Of a stretch of DNA of 51,966 bases, positions 25,230 to 35,064 are shown piece by piece. The stretch is from contig CATLIG010000014.1 in NCBI GenBank assembly GCA_949948985.1, positions 1 through 51,966 of the forward strand. Direction: 5' to 3'. The DNA is from an uncultured Clostridia bacterium. GTDB taxonomy: Bacteria; Bacillota; Clostridia; Lachnospirales; CAG-274. Below the pieces are notes generated by a model. It was given only the letters and a program-made list of their open reading frames with translations, had not been told where the DNA came from and did no database searches. How positions within the stretch are numbered: position 1 is the first letter of the stretch; each line of letters opens with the position of its first letter. A program made the translations under genes and the position numbers.

Positions 25230-25643
25230 TTGGAAAAGGTTTCTCAAAAATTAAAATCAAAAAATTTAAAAGTTACTACACAACGTATCGCTATTTATAA
25301 ATTCCTTTTAGAAACCAATACACATCCGACAGCAGAAATAATTTATAATAATTTAAAAGAATTTTATCCAACAATGAGCATAGCTACTGTCTATAAAACT
25401 TTAACAATATTTAAAAACGCAAACCTTATTCAAGAATTAAGTTTAAACGACTCAAGCTTTCATTATGACGCAAAAACCGAATTTCATTCACATTTAGTAT
25501 GTACTTGCTGTAATTCTGTATTTGATTACAATTATTCATATATTCCTAATATAAAAAAAGATATATTTGATAAAACAGAATTTTCAATTGAGTATACACA
25601 GCTATATTTCTATGGAATATGCAAAAATTGCAAAAAGCATTAA
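25230..25643 (+). CDS. Fur-family transcriptional regulator (PerR/Fur-like)
   Basis: 137 residues from TTG 25230, placed 6 bases after ggaggtg; a GTG at 25221 lies inside that site and is unlikely. The N-terminal winged helix shows L-K-V-T-T-Q-R, H-P-T-A-E-I-I-Y and S-I-A-T-V-Y-K-T-L. The C-terminal part has two structural zinc pairs, C-T-C-C and C-K-N-C, and the H-S-H segment of the regulatory metal site. PerR, Fur and Zur cannot be separated with confidence, though size and opening resemble PerR. The neighbouring MATE pump might be a target, but no operator is clear. Confidence 0.88.
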   Translation: MEKVSQKLKSKNLKVTTQRIAIYKFLLETNTHPTAEIIYNNLKEFYPTMSIATVYKTLTIFKNANLIQELSLNDSSFHYDAKTEFHSHLVCTCCNSVFDYNYSYIPNIKKDIFDKTEFSIEYTQLYFYGICKNCKKH

Positions 25644-25700
25644 AATAAATCTTCATAACAAATTAAAATTTAACGATATTACTAATTAAAGGAGTTTTAT

Positions 25701-27038
25701 ATGAATCTTATAAAAGATAAAGTTTTCTTAAAACTTGCCGGAAGTCTTGCCATTCCTATGATTTTACAAGATGTTTTAAATTCTTCGGTAAATATGGTAG
25801 ATACATTTATGATAGGACGCCTTGGTGAAAGCGAAGTTGCCGCTGTAGGTCTTGCAAACCAAATATTTTTTATATTTCAGCTTATTATTTTTGGAATAAC
25901 AAGCGGTTCCGCTATATTTATAGGACAATACTGGGGTAAAAATGATACTGATAATATTCATAAGGTTATGGGAATAAGCATTGGATTAAGCCTCATATTT
26001 GCTTTTTTATTCAGTGCTGTGGCATTTTTTATACCCGAAAAAATAATGCAGATGTATTCAAAAGATTATTATGTAATAGAACTTGGATGTGAATACCTTG
26101 AAGTAATTATAATAAGTTATTTTTTCAGCGCTGTAATTGTTTCTATAAATTCAGCGTTACGCTCCACAGGAAAAACAACACTGCCAATGTGTACAACATT
26201 TATTTCACTTTTTTCAAATATAATATTTAATTATATTTTTATATTTGTACTTGGATTAGGCGTACGTGGGGCCGCAACAGCTACTGTTTTTGCCCGTTTA
26301 ATAGAAATCATTTCACAGCTATTTCTTATATATAAATTAAAAACACCTGTAGCGGCAAAAATCTCAAAATACTTAAAAGCTGATAAAATTTTTTTAAAAG
26401 ACTTCTTTAAAATAACCATACCTGTAATACTAAATGAATTTATGTGGGCTCTTGGCACATCCATTTATAATACGGCTTATAAATACAGCGGTACCGAAGC
26501 TCAAGCCGCTGTACAAATTTCATCTACAGTACAGAATTTATTTATGGTTATGGGAACGGGAGCCGGATTTGCCTGTAGTATACTTCTTGCAAACGCTCTT
26601 GGTATGGGCGATACAAAAAAAGCAATATCATACTCAAGAAAATGTATAAAAATATCCGTACTGTTAAGTACATTTATGGGTATTGTCTTACTGTTGTCAT
26701 CAGACTTTATACTTACTTTCTTTGACGTATCTGACACAGTTAAAGAATATACATATTACCTATTTATTGTAATCGCTATAGGTATGATTGCGAAAACTTA
26801 TAACTATACCACAATAGCAGGCATTCTACGTAGCGGTGGAGATACAAAGTTCTGTCTTATATTGGACGCGGCAAGCGTATGGCTTATAGGTATACCTCTC
26901 GCTTTTTTAGGCTCCGCCATATTAAACCTTCCTATTTATGTAACAGTTGCTCTTGTGTTTATAGAGGAAATTATAAAACTTTTTATTTCAACAAAAAGAG
27001 TTCTAAGCAATAAATGGGCAAAAACAATTATTAACTAA
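25701..27038 (+). CDS. MATE-family multidrug/metabolite efflux transporter
   Basis: 445 residues with about twelve membrane segments in two similar halves. MATE features include I-P-M-I-L-Q near the N-terminus, M-V-D-T-F-M-I-G-R-L-G in helix 2, and R-S-T-G-K-T in the loop after helix 4, with a matching R-S-G-G-D-T in the second half. These pumps exchange drugs or organic cations for Na+ or H+. Ribosome site aaaggag before ATG 25701. It follows the Fur-family gene by 57 bases and may be co-transcribed. Substrate unknown. Confidence 0.92.
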   Translation: MNLIKDKVFLKLAGSLAIPMILQDVLNSSVNMVDTFMIGRLGESEVAAVGLANQIFFIFQLIIFGITSGSAIFIGQYWGKNDTDNIHKVMGISIGLSLIFAFLFSAVAFFIPEKIMQMYSKDYYVIELGCEYLEVIIISYFFSAVIVSINSALRSTGKTTLPMCTTFISLFSNIIFNYIFIFVLGLGVRGAATATVFARLIEIISQLFLIYKLKTPVAAKISKYLKADKIFLKDFFKITIPVILNEFMWALGTSIYNTAYKYSGTEAQAAVQISSTVQNLFMVMGTGAGFACSILLANALGMGDTKKAISYSRKCIKISVLLSTFMGIVLLLSSDFILTFFDVSDTVKEYTYYLFIVIAIGMIAKTYNYTTIAGILRSGGDTKFCLILDAASVWLIGIPLAFLGSAILNLPIYVTVALVFIEEIIKLFISTKRVLSNKWAKTIIN

Positions 27039-27057
27039 ATCAAATATTTTATCACTT

Positions 27058-27095
27058 ATAGGTAAAGTCCGGTTTCTGACGTACTTTACCTATTA
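27058..27095 (+). terminator. hairpin after the MATE gene
   Basis: Stem ataggtaaagt (27058-27068) pairs perfectly with actttacctat (27083-27093) around a 14-base loop. Only a weak T run follows, so it could be a weak terminator or an mRNA-stabilising hairpin. Confidence 0.5.
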
Positions 27096-27141
27096 TATAA
27101 AATCAACAGTTAATATAATAATATACAAAAGAAGGCAGATT

Positions 27142-27669
27142 ATGGATAAAAAGTTAACTTTAGAAACAAAACGTCTTATATTACGATCATTTAAGTCCAA
27201 AGACTATTCTGATTTTTATGAATATATATCAGATTCAAAAGTAAACAAATATCTTGGAATATCCCACGCTAAAAATTCTGAACTACTAAAATCACTTTTC
27301 AAATCAAATCTAAATAATCCTTTTTGCTGGGCTCTTGAACTAAAATCAACCAAAAAAGTTATAGGGGATTTTCATTTTGATAATATCGTTGAAAATTACC
27401 TTGCTCATTTTGGATTTGCTTTAAATTCTGTTTATCATAACCAGAAATATGGTTTTGAAGCGGCTCATAAAATAATTGATTTTGGGATAAATACGCTCAA
27501 TATAGGGAGGATACGGGCTATTTCATTAATACAGAACAAAGCTTCAATTAAACTTTTAGAAAAACTCAATTTTGAAAAAGAAGCCTTAATATATGAGTAT
27601 GACTTCGGCGGAGTAATAGGAGATGTATTTTTCTTTTCAATTACTTATGATAAATTTCTTCAGAACTAA
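27142..27669 (+). CDS. GNAT-family N-acetyltransferase (RimJ/RimL-like)
   Basis: 175 residues. It opens L-E-T-K-R-L-I-L-R-S-F, the usual start of RimJ/RimL-type acetyltransferases, with a G-F-A-L-N-S-V-Y-H-N-Q-K-Y-G-F-E-A acetyl-CoA-binding turn and N-K-A-S-I-K-L-L-E-K-L-N-F-E near the end. These enzymes acetylate N-termini of ribosomal proteins or small amines; the substrate here is unknown. Ribosome site agaagg before the ATG. It has its own hairpin upstream and a family A remnant downstream. Confidence 0.88.
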   Translation: MDKKLTLETKRLILRSFKSKDYSDFYEYISDSKVNKYLGISHAKNSELLKSLFKSNLNNPFCWALELKSTKKVIGDFHFDNIVENYLAHFGFALNSVYHNQKYGFEAAHKIIDFGINTLNIGRIRAISLIQNKASIKLLEKLNFEKEALIYEYDFGGVIGDVFFFSITYDKFLQN

Positions 27670-27688
27670 TGATAATAAAATTTTTTAA

Positions 27689-27846
27689 TAAACCTATTTT
27701 AACCATTATAATAACAATTTGCAAAATATTTTTTCTCCCGTCGAAATCTGATTTTCATAGAAGCTTTCTAAGTATTTAAAGAAAACTAAAAAATAAGCGA
27801 AAAAAAATTTGTCAAACATTATTACGAAAATTATTTAACAAATTTA
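27689..27846. repeat. degenerate family A element (copy A4)
   Basis: Ends read aaacctattttaacc and ttatttaacaaattt, recognisably family A but with many changes. The interior keeps the gaaactttctaagtatt-like segment. It lies between the acetyltransferase and the protease gene. Confidence 0.45.
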
Positions 27847-27932
27847 ATAATACTTATATATTTTTATAATTACATTAAATTACAATTTGATTAATATAAT
27901 AAAAATATAAATAATTTAAGAAGGCGAAAAAC

Positions 27933-29084
27933 TTGAAAATTGATAAGAAATTTTTAACAGGAATTTTGACAGGAATAATGTTGGTTCTGTCAATAAATTT
28001 AGTATTCAAAACTTTTACAAAAGATACAGGACAAAAAAAACTTTCCGAAATACAAAAAATTATTGATGATAATTTTTCAGGAGAAATAGATAATGAAAAA
28101 TTAAAAGATTATATGTATTCAGGATATGTAGCCGGTCTTGAAGATAGATATTCATATTATATGAATAAAGATGTTTTTAATGAGTTTTTAAAACAATCAG
28201 ACGGAGCTTATGTAGGAATTGGCGTTTCTACAAAAATAGATGAAAAAGACGGAAGATTAAAAATAATTTCAATTTATGATGGAAGTAATGCTCCTCAAGC
28301 CGGCATACAAATAGGCGATAAAATAGTAAAAATCGGAGCAACTCGTGTTGACCAAAATAATTACGCCGAAGCAATAAAATTATTACAGGGAAACGCTGAT
28401 ACTTCTGTAAAAGTAACAATATATCGTGAAAGTTCAAATGAAACTTTTGAAACCAGTATAATTCGTAAAAATATAAATGTTCCAACAGTAAGCGGAAAAA
28501 TGCTTGAAAATGAAATCGGATACATAAAAATTGAGGAATTCGACAGAGTGACATACGACCAATATGTTAATACTCTTAATAATTTAAAAAGTCAAGGTAT
28601 GAAAAGACTTATAATTGATTTGAGAAATAATCCCGGCGGTCTTTTGAATACTGTAGTAAAAATAACTGACTCTCTTGTTCCAAAAGGTATAATTACCTAT
28701 ATAGAAGATAAATACGGAAATAAAAGTTATGAATATTCCGATGAAAATTATTTAGCTATGCCTTTGGTGGTATTAGTAAATGAAAACAGTGCAAGTGCTT
28801 CTGAAGTTTTATCAGGCGCAATAAAAGATTTTGGCGTAGGTAAACTTGTCGGTGAAAAAACCTTTGGTAAAGGAGTTGTACAAAATACTTTCAAATTAAG
28901 CGACGGAAGCGGTGTAAAAATCACAATGGCAAAATATTATACTCCAAATGGTATTTGCATACATGGAAAAGGTATTGAACCTGATTATAAAATAAAAGGA
29001 ATTTCATCCGAAAATTTATCCTCCTTGCCCTTTAATGAAGATATACAGCTTCAAAAAGGTATAGAAATTGTAAAATCATTATAG
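27933..29084 (+). CDS. S41-family C-terminal processing protease (CtpA/CtpB type)
   Basis: 383 residues, TTG start after gaagg. An N-terminal signal anchor (about 7-27) precedes a short helical domain, a PDZ domain (about 95-175, G-I-G-V-S then A-G-I-Q-I-G-D-K-I) and the S41 protease domain. The catalytic Ser is in S-A-S-A-S-E (286-291) and the Lys is K313 in E-K-T-F-G-K-G. In spore formers CtpB cleaves SpoIVFA during sigma-K activation; other homologs act in the envelope, and the exact role here is open. The product would act outside the membrane. Confidence 0.92.
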   Translation: MKIDKKFLTGILTGIMLVLSINLVFKTFTKDTGQKKLSEIQKIIDDNFSGEIDNEKLKDYMYSGYVAGLEDRYSYYMNKDVFNEFLKQSDGAYVGIGVSTKIDEKDGRLKIISIYDGSNAPQAGIQIGDKIVKIGATRVDQNNYAEAIKLLQGNADTSVKVTIYRESSNETFETSIIRKNINVPTVSGKMLENEIGYIKIEEFDRVTYDQYVNTLNNLKSQGMKRLIIDLRNNPGGLLNTVVKITDSLVPKGIITYIEDKYGNKSYEYSDENYLAMPLVVLVNENSASASEVLSGAIKDFGVGKLVGEKTFGKGVVQNTFKLSDGSGVKITMAKYYTPNGICIHGKGIEPDYKIKGISSENLSSLPFNEDIQLQKGIEIVKSL

Positions 29085-29100
29085 TATTGTATACGAATTT

Positions 29101-29257
29101 AGACCTGTTAAATAACTTATAGCGTATAATACAAGAATGTATAGATAATATCTATAGAATCTGATATATCAAAAAATTTTTTTATTGCTTTACACTAAAA
29201 ATTTTACAAATTGCTGTCTATAGTCAAATAATGTTACATAAGTTATTTAACAGTTCT
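29101..29257. mobile_element. family A ends enclosing a reversed family C copy (copy A5)
   Basis: Outer ends agacctgttaaataactta and taagttatttaacagttct are perfect family A inverted repeats apart from one or two bases. Between them, about 29118-29216, lies a family C repeat in reverse orientation (tatagcg... to ttttattgctttacactaaaaattttacaaattgctgtctata). The usual family A interior is missing. Confidence 0.55.
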
Positions 29258-29259
29258 AT

Positions 29260-29306
29260 AAAAAAACACAAACATCAATCTAAATAATTGATTTTTGTGT
29301 TTTTTT
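29260..29306 (+). terminator. rho-independent terminator after the protease gene
   Basis: Stem aaaaaacacaaa-catcaat with attgat-ttttgtgtttttt and a short loop, ending in a T tract. It lies 175 bases after the protease stop, beyond the repeat element, and looks bidirectional. Confidence 0.7.
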
Positions 29307-29399
29307 AAATTCACTTAATAATATAAATAATTTGATATACAATATATATCAAATTAAATTCAGCATAGCAAAACAATAAAATAATTATATATTAGATTT

Positions 29400-29434
29400 T
29401 ATAGTCAATCAACTTGAAAATAAGAAAAATGAGG
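29400..29434. repeat. solo family B end
   Basis: Bases from 29400 read tatagtcaatcaacttgaaaataagaaaaatgag, the family B terminus without a partner end nearby. Probably the leftover of a deleted copy. Confidence 0.55.
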
Positions 29435-29692
29435 CATGGTAATTATATTTTTTATATTCAATAAATCTCAGACAAATCAAATAACAAATACATAAACTTT
29501 TCTAAAGGCTCTTAAATAATTTTATTGTCTTTTAAGTGCATTTTAATTTTTAAACAGTTTTGTCATATTAATAATTATCTTATAATCCTTTTAAAAATTA
29601 TTTCAGTTTTACAAAAAAACAAATAAATAATTTTTAAATATTTACAATGATATATAAACTATGTTATAATAACAAACAAGATACATTTATAT

Positions 29693-29795
29693 TATAGCAA
29701 TTTGAAAGATTTTCAACACGAAACAATAAAAAAATTCATTAATATATTAGTTTTCATTAAAGCTTGTTTGTTCATATTCTTATTGTTTTGCTATA
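29693..29795. repeat. family C palindromic repeat (copy C8)
   Basis: 103 bp from tatagcaatttgaaagatttt to cttattgttttgctata; inner arms cgaaacaataaaaaaatt and ttattgttttgc. Confidence 0.75.
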
Positions 29796-30067
29796 ATTGA
29801 AAAAATTCATTTATAAATCCGTTATTTCTTTATACGTTCTTAATAGCAAAATAATAAAGTAATAACACTCCCAGTTTTCGACTTAATTTTACAAATTGTC
29901 TTTATACTCTTTAAACAGCTTGTAAAATAAAAAACAATTCAAATTATCAATAAAAATAATTAAGATAATTCTTATAAACTATAAAATAAATAAAAAAATA
30001 AACCTATTCAATAATCTGATAATTGGCAGCTAAGTATATATTTTATTATAAATTAAATATTAATTTA

Positions 30068-30158
30068 TATAGTCAATCAAATTGAAAATAAGCAAAAAGA
30101 TGCGAAACGAAAATCTTTACTGCTAAGCTTGTTTATTTTTAAGTTGATTGACTGTATA
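30068..30158. mobile_element. short family B element (copy B6)
   Basis: 91 bp from tatagtcaatcaaattgaaaataag to ttatttttaagttgattgactgtata. It has both family B ends but only about 40 bp of unrelated interior, so it is an internally deleted version. Confidence 0.7.
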
Positions 30159-30453
30159 ATAATATATATCACATTTTAAAAAATTAAACGGAATATATTC
30201 TCATTATTTAATGCCCTTTAGTTTATTAAAAAGATCTAATAAAAAACTAGAATTTTATTTATAATTTTTACAATAATTATTTTATGTTTAACTAAATCTC
30301 AGAGCGCTAATTAATTGTTTTTAGCAATATATAAATGATAAAGCAATTAATTTGAGTTTCTATGGCAATATTCAAATTTTTTAAGACAAAATAATAAAAT
30401 AATAATCTCAATCATAATGCAAATAATTCACGAAGCATAGGAGGTAAATAAAT

Positions 30454-33400
30454 ATGTATCATTGCCAAATTCACTTCTGTTTAACAGGTAAGCATTGCAG
30501 AGTGTTTGAAATTATAAAGAAAATGAATGCACTTGAGCATTTTTCTCATGAATTTTCTGAAAATAACCAATTTGATAGGATATCACTCTCTAAAACAAAT
30601 GTAATTATAGCTAATTTAGAAAGTATAGACCTAAAACAATTTTCGCTAAATACATTATTAAACAATGTCAGCGAAACTGAACTTATTCTGATTGCTGATA
30701 AAAGCCAAATAATATTTTTAACAGATTATTTATCAAAAGTTAAAGATATATGGATAATACCTATGTCAGATAATGAAATACAATTTCGTTTTTTAAGATG
30801 GCAACAAACCTATAAAATGACTAAAGATTTCTGGCAAACTAATCATTACCTTGAAACTACTATCAATAGTACACCTAACCTTATATGGTATAAAGATAAA
30901 AACGGAGTACATAAAAAAGTAAACGACAGTTTTTGTAAAACGGTCAATAAAACCAAACAACAAGTTGAAGGACGCAAACACGCTTATATCTGGGATATTG
31001 ATTATGATGATCCCGCTTGTATGAAATCAGATAATGAAGTTATGGAAAATAAAAAAACCTGTGTATCTGAGGAAACTGTCAAAGCCGGAGACAGTACAAA
31101 GATACTTACAACCTATAAATCCCCATTGTTTAACCCTGACGGAGATGTAATGGGAACAGTCGGTGTAGCTATTGACATTACTCAGGAACACGCTTATAAA
31201 AAAGAAATTATTAAAAAAAATCATACTTTAGAAACAATTTTTACATCTATAGATTGCGGTTTATTATGCCATTCACTTGATGGAACACGTATTTTAAGCG
31301 TAAACAAAGCGGCACTTAAAATTTTAGGATATGAATCAGAAAATGAATTAATATCAACCGGATTTAATATGGTTGCGGCATCTGTTGTTGAAGAAGACAA
31401 AGCAAAACTTAAAAATCATATGGAAAAACTCAAAAATGAGGGAGACAGTATCAGTGTTGAGTATCGTATACAACATAAAAATGGTGATATACTCCATATT
31501 ATGGGAAATATCAAATTATTAAAAGAAAATGGTGAACTTTTTTATCAGCGTTTTCTTTTAGATTGTACTGACCAAAAACTTCAAGAAAAAAAGAATAAAA
31601 GACATCAGATGGAATTGATACAGGCATTATGCATAGATTACAATCTTGTTTGCTTTTTCGACCTTAATTACGGTAAGGGAACTATTCTCAGAAACGTTGA
31701 AAATTATATACTTGACTCTATTTTTAACAAAAAAACGTCTGAAATATCATTTACAGAAAGTATAGAATTATATATCCAAAAGTTTGTATATGAGGACGAC
31801 CAAGAAATGTTACAGCAGTCTTTTTCTTTGGATAAGTTAAAAAAAGAACTGTCAGAAAAATTGATATATACTGTAAATTACCGTACTTTTATAAATAATG
31901 AAATCAAATACTTCCAACTGAAAGCCGTACGCACCGGAACATGGGATGACTCTCAAAGTGTTGTTATCGGTTTTCATAGTGTGGACGAAGAAACCAAACA
32001 TGAAATGGAAAAAAAGAGCTTATTGGAAAATGCTCTTTTACAAGCAAAAAGAGCAAGCAAAGCAAAAAGTACATTTCTTTCCAATATGTCACACGACATA
32101 CGTACTCCAATGAACGCTATTGTCGGATTTACATCTTTAGCAATAAACCATATCGACTCTAAAGAACAGGTGGAAGAATACCTTAATAAAATTATAACAT
32201 CAGGAAACCATTTATTAAGCTTGATTAATGATATTTTGGATATGAGCCGTATTGAAAGCGGACGAATTAAATTAGAGGAAAAATTATGCAGTATACCGGA
32301 TATACTTCATGGACTTCATAATATATTACAAACGGATATTCACGCAAAACAGCTTGAATTTTATGTCGACACTGTTGATGTTTTTGATGAGGAAATTTAT
32401 TGTGATAAACTTCGTTTAAACCAAGTGCTCTTAAATTTACTCAGCAACGCTATAAAATATACTGCCGCCGGAGGCATCGTCAGCATGAGGATTACTGAAA
32501 AATCAGGCGCTCCTAAAGGCTATGCTAATTATGAGTTTTTTATTAAAGATACAGGTATTGGTATGAGTAAAGAATTTGTATCACACATTTTTGAGCCGTT
32601 TGAAAGAGAACGAAACTCTACTATAAGCGGAATCCAAGGAACCGGTCTTGGAATGGCAATCACAAAAAATATTGTGGATATGATGAATGGCTCTATCAAA
32701 GTAAACAGTGAACAAGGTGTTGGTACTGAATTTACCGTTTCATTTACATTTAAACTTCATTCTAAAGCGAAAAAACCTCAAATCATTCCTGAACTTAAAA
32801 ATTGCCGTGCGTTAGTCGTAGATGATGACTTTAATACCTGTGACAGTGTGTCTTATATGCTTCAGCAACTTGGAATGCGTGCGGAATGGACATTATCAGG
32901 AAAAGAAGCGGTATTGCGTACTCATCAAGCCCTTATGCGTGATGACAACTATCTTGTATATATTATTGACTGGTTGTTACCTGACATAAATGGTATTGAG
33001 GTCACTCGCAGAATTCGTAAAGAAATAGGCAAAAATGTACCTATTGTTGTTTTAACAGCATACGACTGGTTTAATATCGAAAATGAAGCAAAGGAAGCCG
33101 GCGTTACAGCATTTTGCAGTAAACCATTATTTTTATCAGAATTACAAAATTGTTTAAATTCAATTATACATAAAGAAAAAGACGTTGATAAAATCCCTAA
33201 TAAAAATCCTGTAAAACTTCGTACAGGTCGTATTTTATTGGCAGAAGATGTTGATCTTAATCAGGAAATTGCCGCAACCATTTTAGGTGATGCCGGATTT
33301 ACAACTGAAATCGCGGAAAATGGACAAATTGCAATAGATATGCTGAAAAATTCCGAACCAGGATATTATCAACTAATACTTATGGATATTCAGATGCCTG

Positions 33401-33600
33401 TAATGAATGGATATGAAGCAACTAAAGCAATTCGTAATCTTGAAAATAAAGAGCTTGCGTCAATACCAATTTTAGCAATGACCGCTAATGCCTTTGAGGA
33501 AGACAGGCAAGAAGCTTTAAACAGCGGAATGAACGGTCATATACCAAAACCCATTGATGTTAATGTTTTATTTAAAATATTAGAAGAAATGTTTAGCTAA
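30454..33600 (+). CDS. hybrid sensor histidine kinase with two receiver domains
   Basis: 1048 residues with a strong aggagg site. Order: an N-terminal domain of about 125 residues resembling a degenerate receiver, PAS (about 130-245), PAS (about 250-370), a third PAS-like stretch (about 375-505), dimerisation/histidine domain with H547 in M-S-H-D-I-R-T-P, ATPase domain (N-A-I-K-Y, D-T-G-I-G-M, G-T-G-L-G-M), receiver 1 with D839 and receiver 2 with D978 in M-D-I-Q-M-P. No membrane span is seen, so sensing is cytoplasmic. There is no HPt domain or output domain, and no response regulator gene next to it, so the signal must leave through a distant partner. This architecture is common in gut Clostridia. 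Confidence 0.93.
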   Translation: MYHCQIHFCLTGKHCRVFEIIKKMNALEHFSHEFSENNQFDRISLSKTNVIIANLESIDLKQFSLNTLLNNVSETELILIADKSQIIFLTDYLSKVKDIWIIPMSDNEIQFRFLRWQQTYKMTKDFWQTNHYLETTINSTPNLIWYKDKNGVHKKVNDSFCKTVNKTKQQVEGRKHAYIWDIDYDDPACMKSDNEVMENKKTCVSEETVKAGDSTKILTTYKSPLFNPDGDVMGTVGVAIDITQEHAYKKEIIKKNHTLETIFTSIDCGLLCHSLDGTRILSVNKAALKILGYESENELISTGFNMVAASVVEEDKAKLKNHMEKLKNEGDSISVEYRIQHKNGDILHIMGNIKLLKENGELFYQRFLLDCTDQKLQEKKNKRHQMELIQALCIDYNLVCFFDLNYGKGTILRNVENYILDSIFNKKTSEISFTESIELYIQKFVYEDDQEMLQQSFSLDKLKKELSEKLIYTVNYRTFINNEIKYFQLKAVRTGTWDDSQSVVIGFHSVDEETKHEMEKKSLLENALLQAKRASKAKSTFLSNMSHDIRTPMNAIVGFTSLAINHIDSKEQVEEYLNKIITSGNHLLSLINDILDMSRIESGRIKLEEKLCSIPDILHGLHNILQTDIHAKQLEFYVDTVDVFDEEIYCDKLRLNQVLLNLLSNAIKYTAAGGIVSMRITEKSGAPKGYANYEFFIKDTGIGMSKEFVSHIFEPFERERNSTISGIQGTGLGMAITKNIVDMMNGSIKVNSEQGVGTEFTVSFTFKLHSKAKKPQIIPELKNCRALVVDDDFNTCDSVSYMLQQLGMRAEWTLSGKEAVLRTHQALMRDDNYLVYIIDWLLPDINGIEVTRRIRKEIGKNVPIVVLTAYDWFNIENEAKEAGVTAFCSKPLFLSELQNCLNSIIHKEKDVDKIPNKNPVKLRTGRILLAEDVDLNQEIAATILGDAGFTTEIAENGQIAIDMLKNSEPGYYQLILMDIQMPVMNGYEATKAIRNLENKELASIPILAMTANAFEEDRQEALNSGMNGHIPKPIDVNVLFKILEEMFS

Positions 33601-33617
33601 TATAATATTAGCTAAAC
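33591..33617. terminator. perfect palindrome over the kinase stop codon
   Basis: gtttagctaatat and atattagctaaac are perfect complements around one base, and the palindrome includes the TAA stop of the kinase. There is no T tract, so it is a weak terminator candidate or a protein-binding site. Confidence 0.35.
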
Positions 33618-33682
33618 AATATATTTATAAAAAGACTAGTAACATAATCTTAGTATACGCTTTTCAATATATTAACCTGTTC

Positions 33683-33783
33683 TATAGCAATTCGAAAAAT
33701 TTTTAGTGCAAAACAATAAAAGGATTCCTTGATATACTCCTTTTATTAAATATCATCGTTCATTCTTTTATTGTTTCACTATA
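33683..33783. repeat. family C palindromic repeat (copy C9)
   Basis: 101 bp; tatagcaattcgaaaaatttttagtgcaaaacaataaaag at the left (the best-preserved left half) and cttttattgtttcactata at the right. A family A interior fragment (atttttctatcatactttacttgatttttttgaaa, about 33809-33844) follows, close to the next gene. Confidence 0.75.
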
Positions 33784-33912
33784 AACCATAGAAATGATAT
33801 TTTGAAAGAGATTTTTCTATCATACTTTACTTGATTTTTTTGAAATACTTTTCAAGTATTACTATAAAAATTAATCTTTGTTTAATAAACTGCAATTAAC
33901 AGGAGGTAATTT

Positions 33913-35064
33913 ATGAAATACAGAGAATTAAGACGTTGCGATAACTTAAAGGTAAGTGAAATTTCTTTAGGCTGTGAGGGTTTTATTGGAAAAACCAAGG
34001 AAGAGTATAAAAATATGCTTGACAGAGCTATGGAACTTGGTGTTAATTTTATTGATATGTACACTTCAAATCCTGAATTTAGAGATAATATGGGTTATTC
34101 AATTAAAAATAAAAGAGATAAAATTATTTTACAAGGTCATATCGGCTCATCATGGGAAAAAGGACAGTATTTAAGAACAAGAAACCCTGAAAAAACCAAA
34201 TTCGCTTTTGAAGACCAACTTAAAAGGCTCAATACAGATTATATTGATATAGGTATGATACACTATGTAGATAGCGTTGACGATTTTAATAACGTTTTTA
34301 ACGGTGAAATTATTAAATATTGTATTAAGCTTAAAGAAAAAGGCATAATACGAGCTATAGGATTAAGCTCTCATAATCCTGTTGTCGCTAAAAATGCTGT
34401 TGAAACAGGCTATATTGATGTGCTTATGTTTTCTGTAAATCCCGCATATGATATGCAACCTCCAAATGAAAACGTTGATGAACTCTGGAATCCCGAAAAT
34501 TATAAAAACGGTCTTGTAAATATAAATCCTGAAAGAATGGAATTATATGAGCTTTGCGAAAGAAACAATGTTTCTATTGATGTTATGAAAGCTTTTGGCG
34601 GAGGGGATATGTTAAACGCTAACCTTTCTCCTTTTGGTGTTGCCTTTAATGAGTATCAATGTATTGAATATTGCCTTACAAGACCAGGAGTCGTATCAGT
34701 TATGGCAGGTTGTCACTCAATTAATGAAATAGAAAAATTAGCTTTGTACTATAACTCTTCAAAAGAAGAAAAAGATTACTCTCTTGTTCTATCTAAAATG
34801 GAAAAATTTAAATTTTTTGGAAACTGTATGTACTGCGGTCACTGTGCTCCTTGTTCTGTAGGAATAAATGTAGCCGATGTTAATAAATATGTTAATTTAT
34901 CAATTGCTCAAGGTGAAGTTTTAGAAACAATTTCCGACCATTACAGACTTCTTGAACATCATGCCGGTGAATGTATTGAATGTGGATATTGTGAGAAAAA
35001 TTGTCCTTTTGGCGTGGAAGTAATCAAAAAAATGAAAAACGCGACGGAGATATTCGGATACTGA
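33913..35064 (+). CDS. aldo/keto reductase-like protein with C-terminal iron-sulfur domain
   Basis: 383 residues, start with aggagg upstream. Residues 1 to about 290 form an AKR-type barrel (F-I-D-M-Y-T, the histidine in G-M-I-H-Y, A-I-G-L-S-S-H-N). The C-terminus carries two cysteine clusters, C-M-Y-C-G-H-C-A-P-C and C-I-E-C-G-Y-C-E-K-N-C-P, expected to hold two [4Fe-4S] centres. Such fused reductases are frequent in strict anaerobes and probably use ferredoxin-like electron flow; the substrate is not known. It is a single gene, 450 bases before putP with a family A element between. Confidence 0.9.
   Translation: MKYRELRRCDNLKVSEISLGCEGFIGKTKEEYKNMLDRAMELGVNFIDMYTSNPEFRDNMGYSIKNKRDKIILQGHIGSSWEKGQYLRTRNPEKTKFAFEDQLKRLNTDYIDIGMIHYVDSVDDFNNVFNGEIIKYCIKLKEKGIIRAIGLSSHNPVVAKNAVETGYIDVLMFSVNPAYDMQPPNENVDELWNPENYKNGLVNINPERMELYELCERNNVSIDVMKAFGGGDMLNANLSPFGVAFNEYQCIEYCLTRPGVVSVMAGCHSINEIEKLALYYNSSKEEKDYSLVLSKMEKFKFFGNCMYCGHCAPCSVGINVADVNKYVNLSIAQGEVLETISDHYRLLEHHAGECIECGYCEKNCPFGVEVIKKMKNATEIFGY

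Larger units (their letters stand above)
29307..30453. other. long intergenic region before the hybrid kinase
   Basis: About 1.15 kb with no convincing gene. It contains one family B end (29400-29434), a family C copy (29693-29795), a short family B copy (30068-30158) and a family C left fragment (about 30360-30405, tatggcaatattc...acaaaataataaaa). The rest is AT-rich. The kinase ribosome site is at about 30440. Confidence 0.55.
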
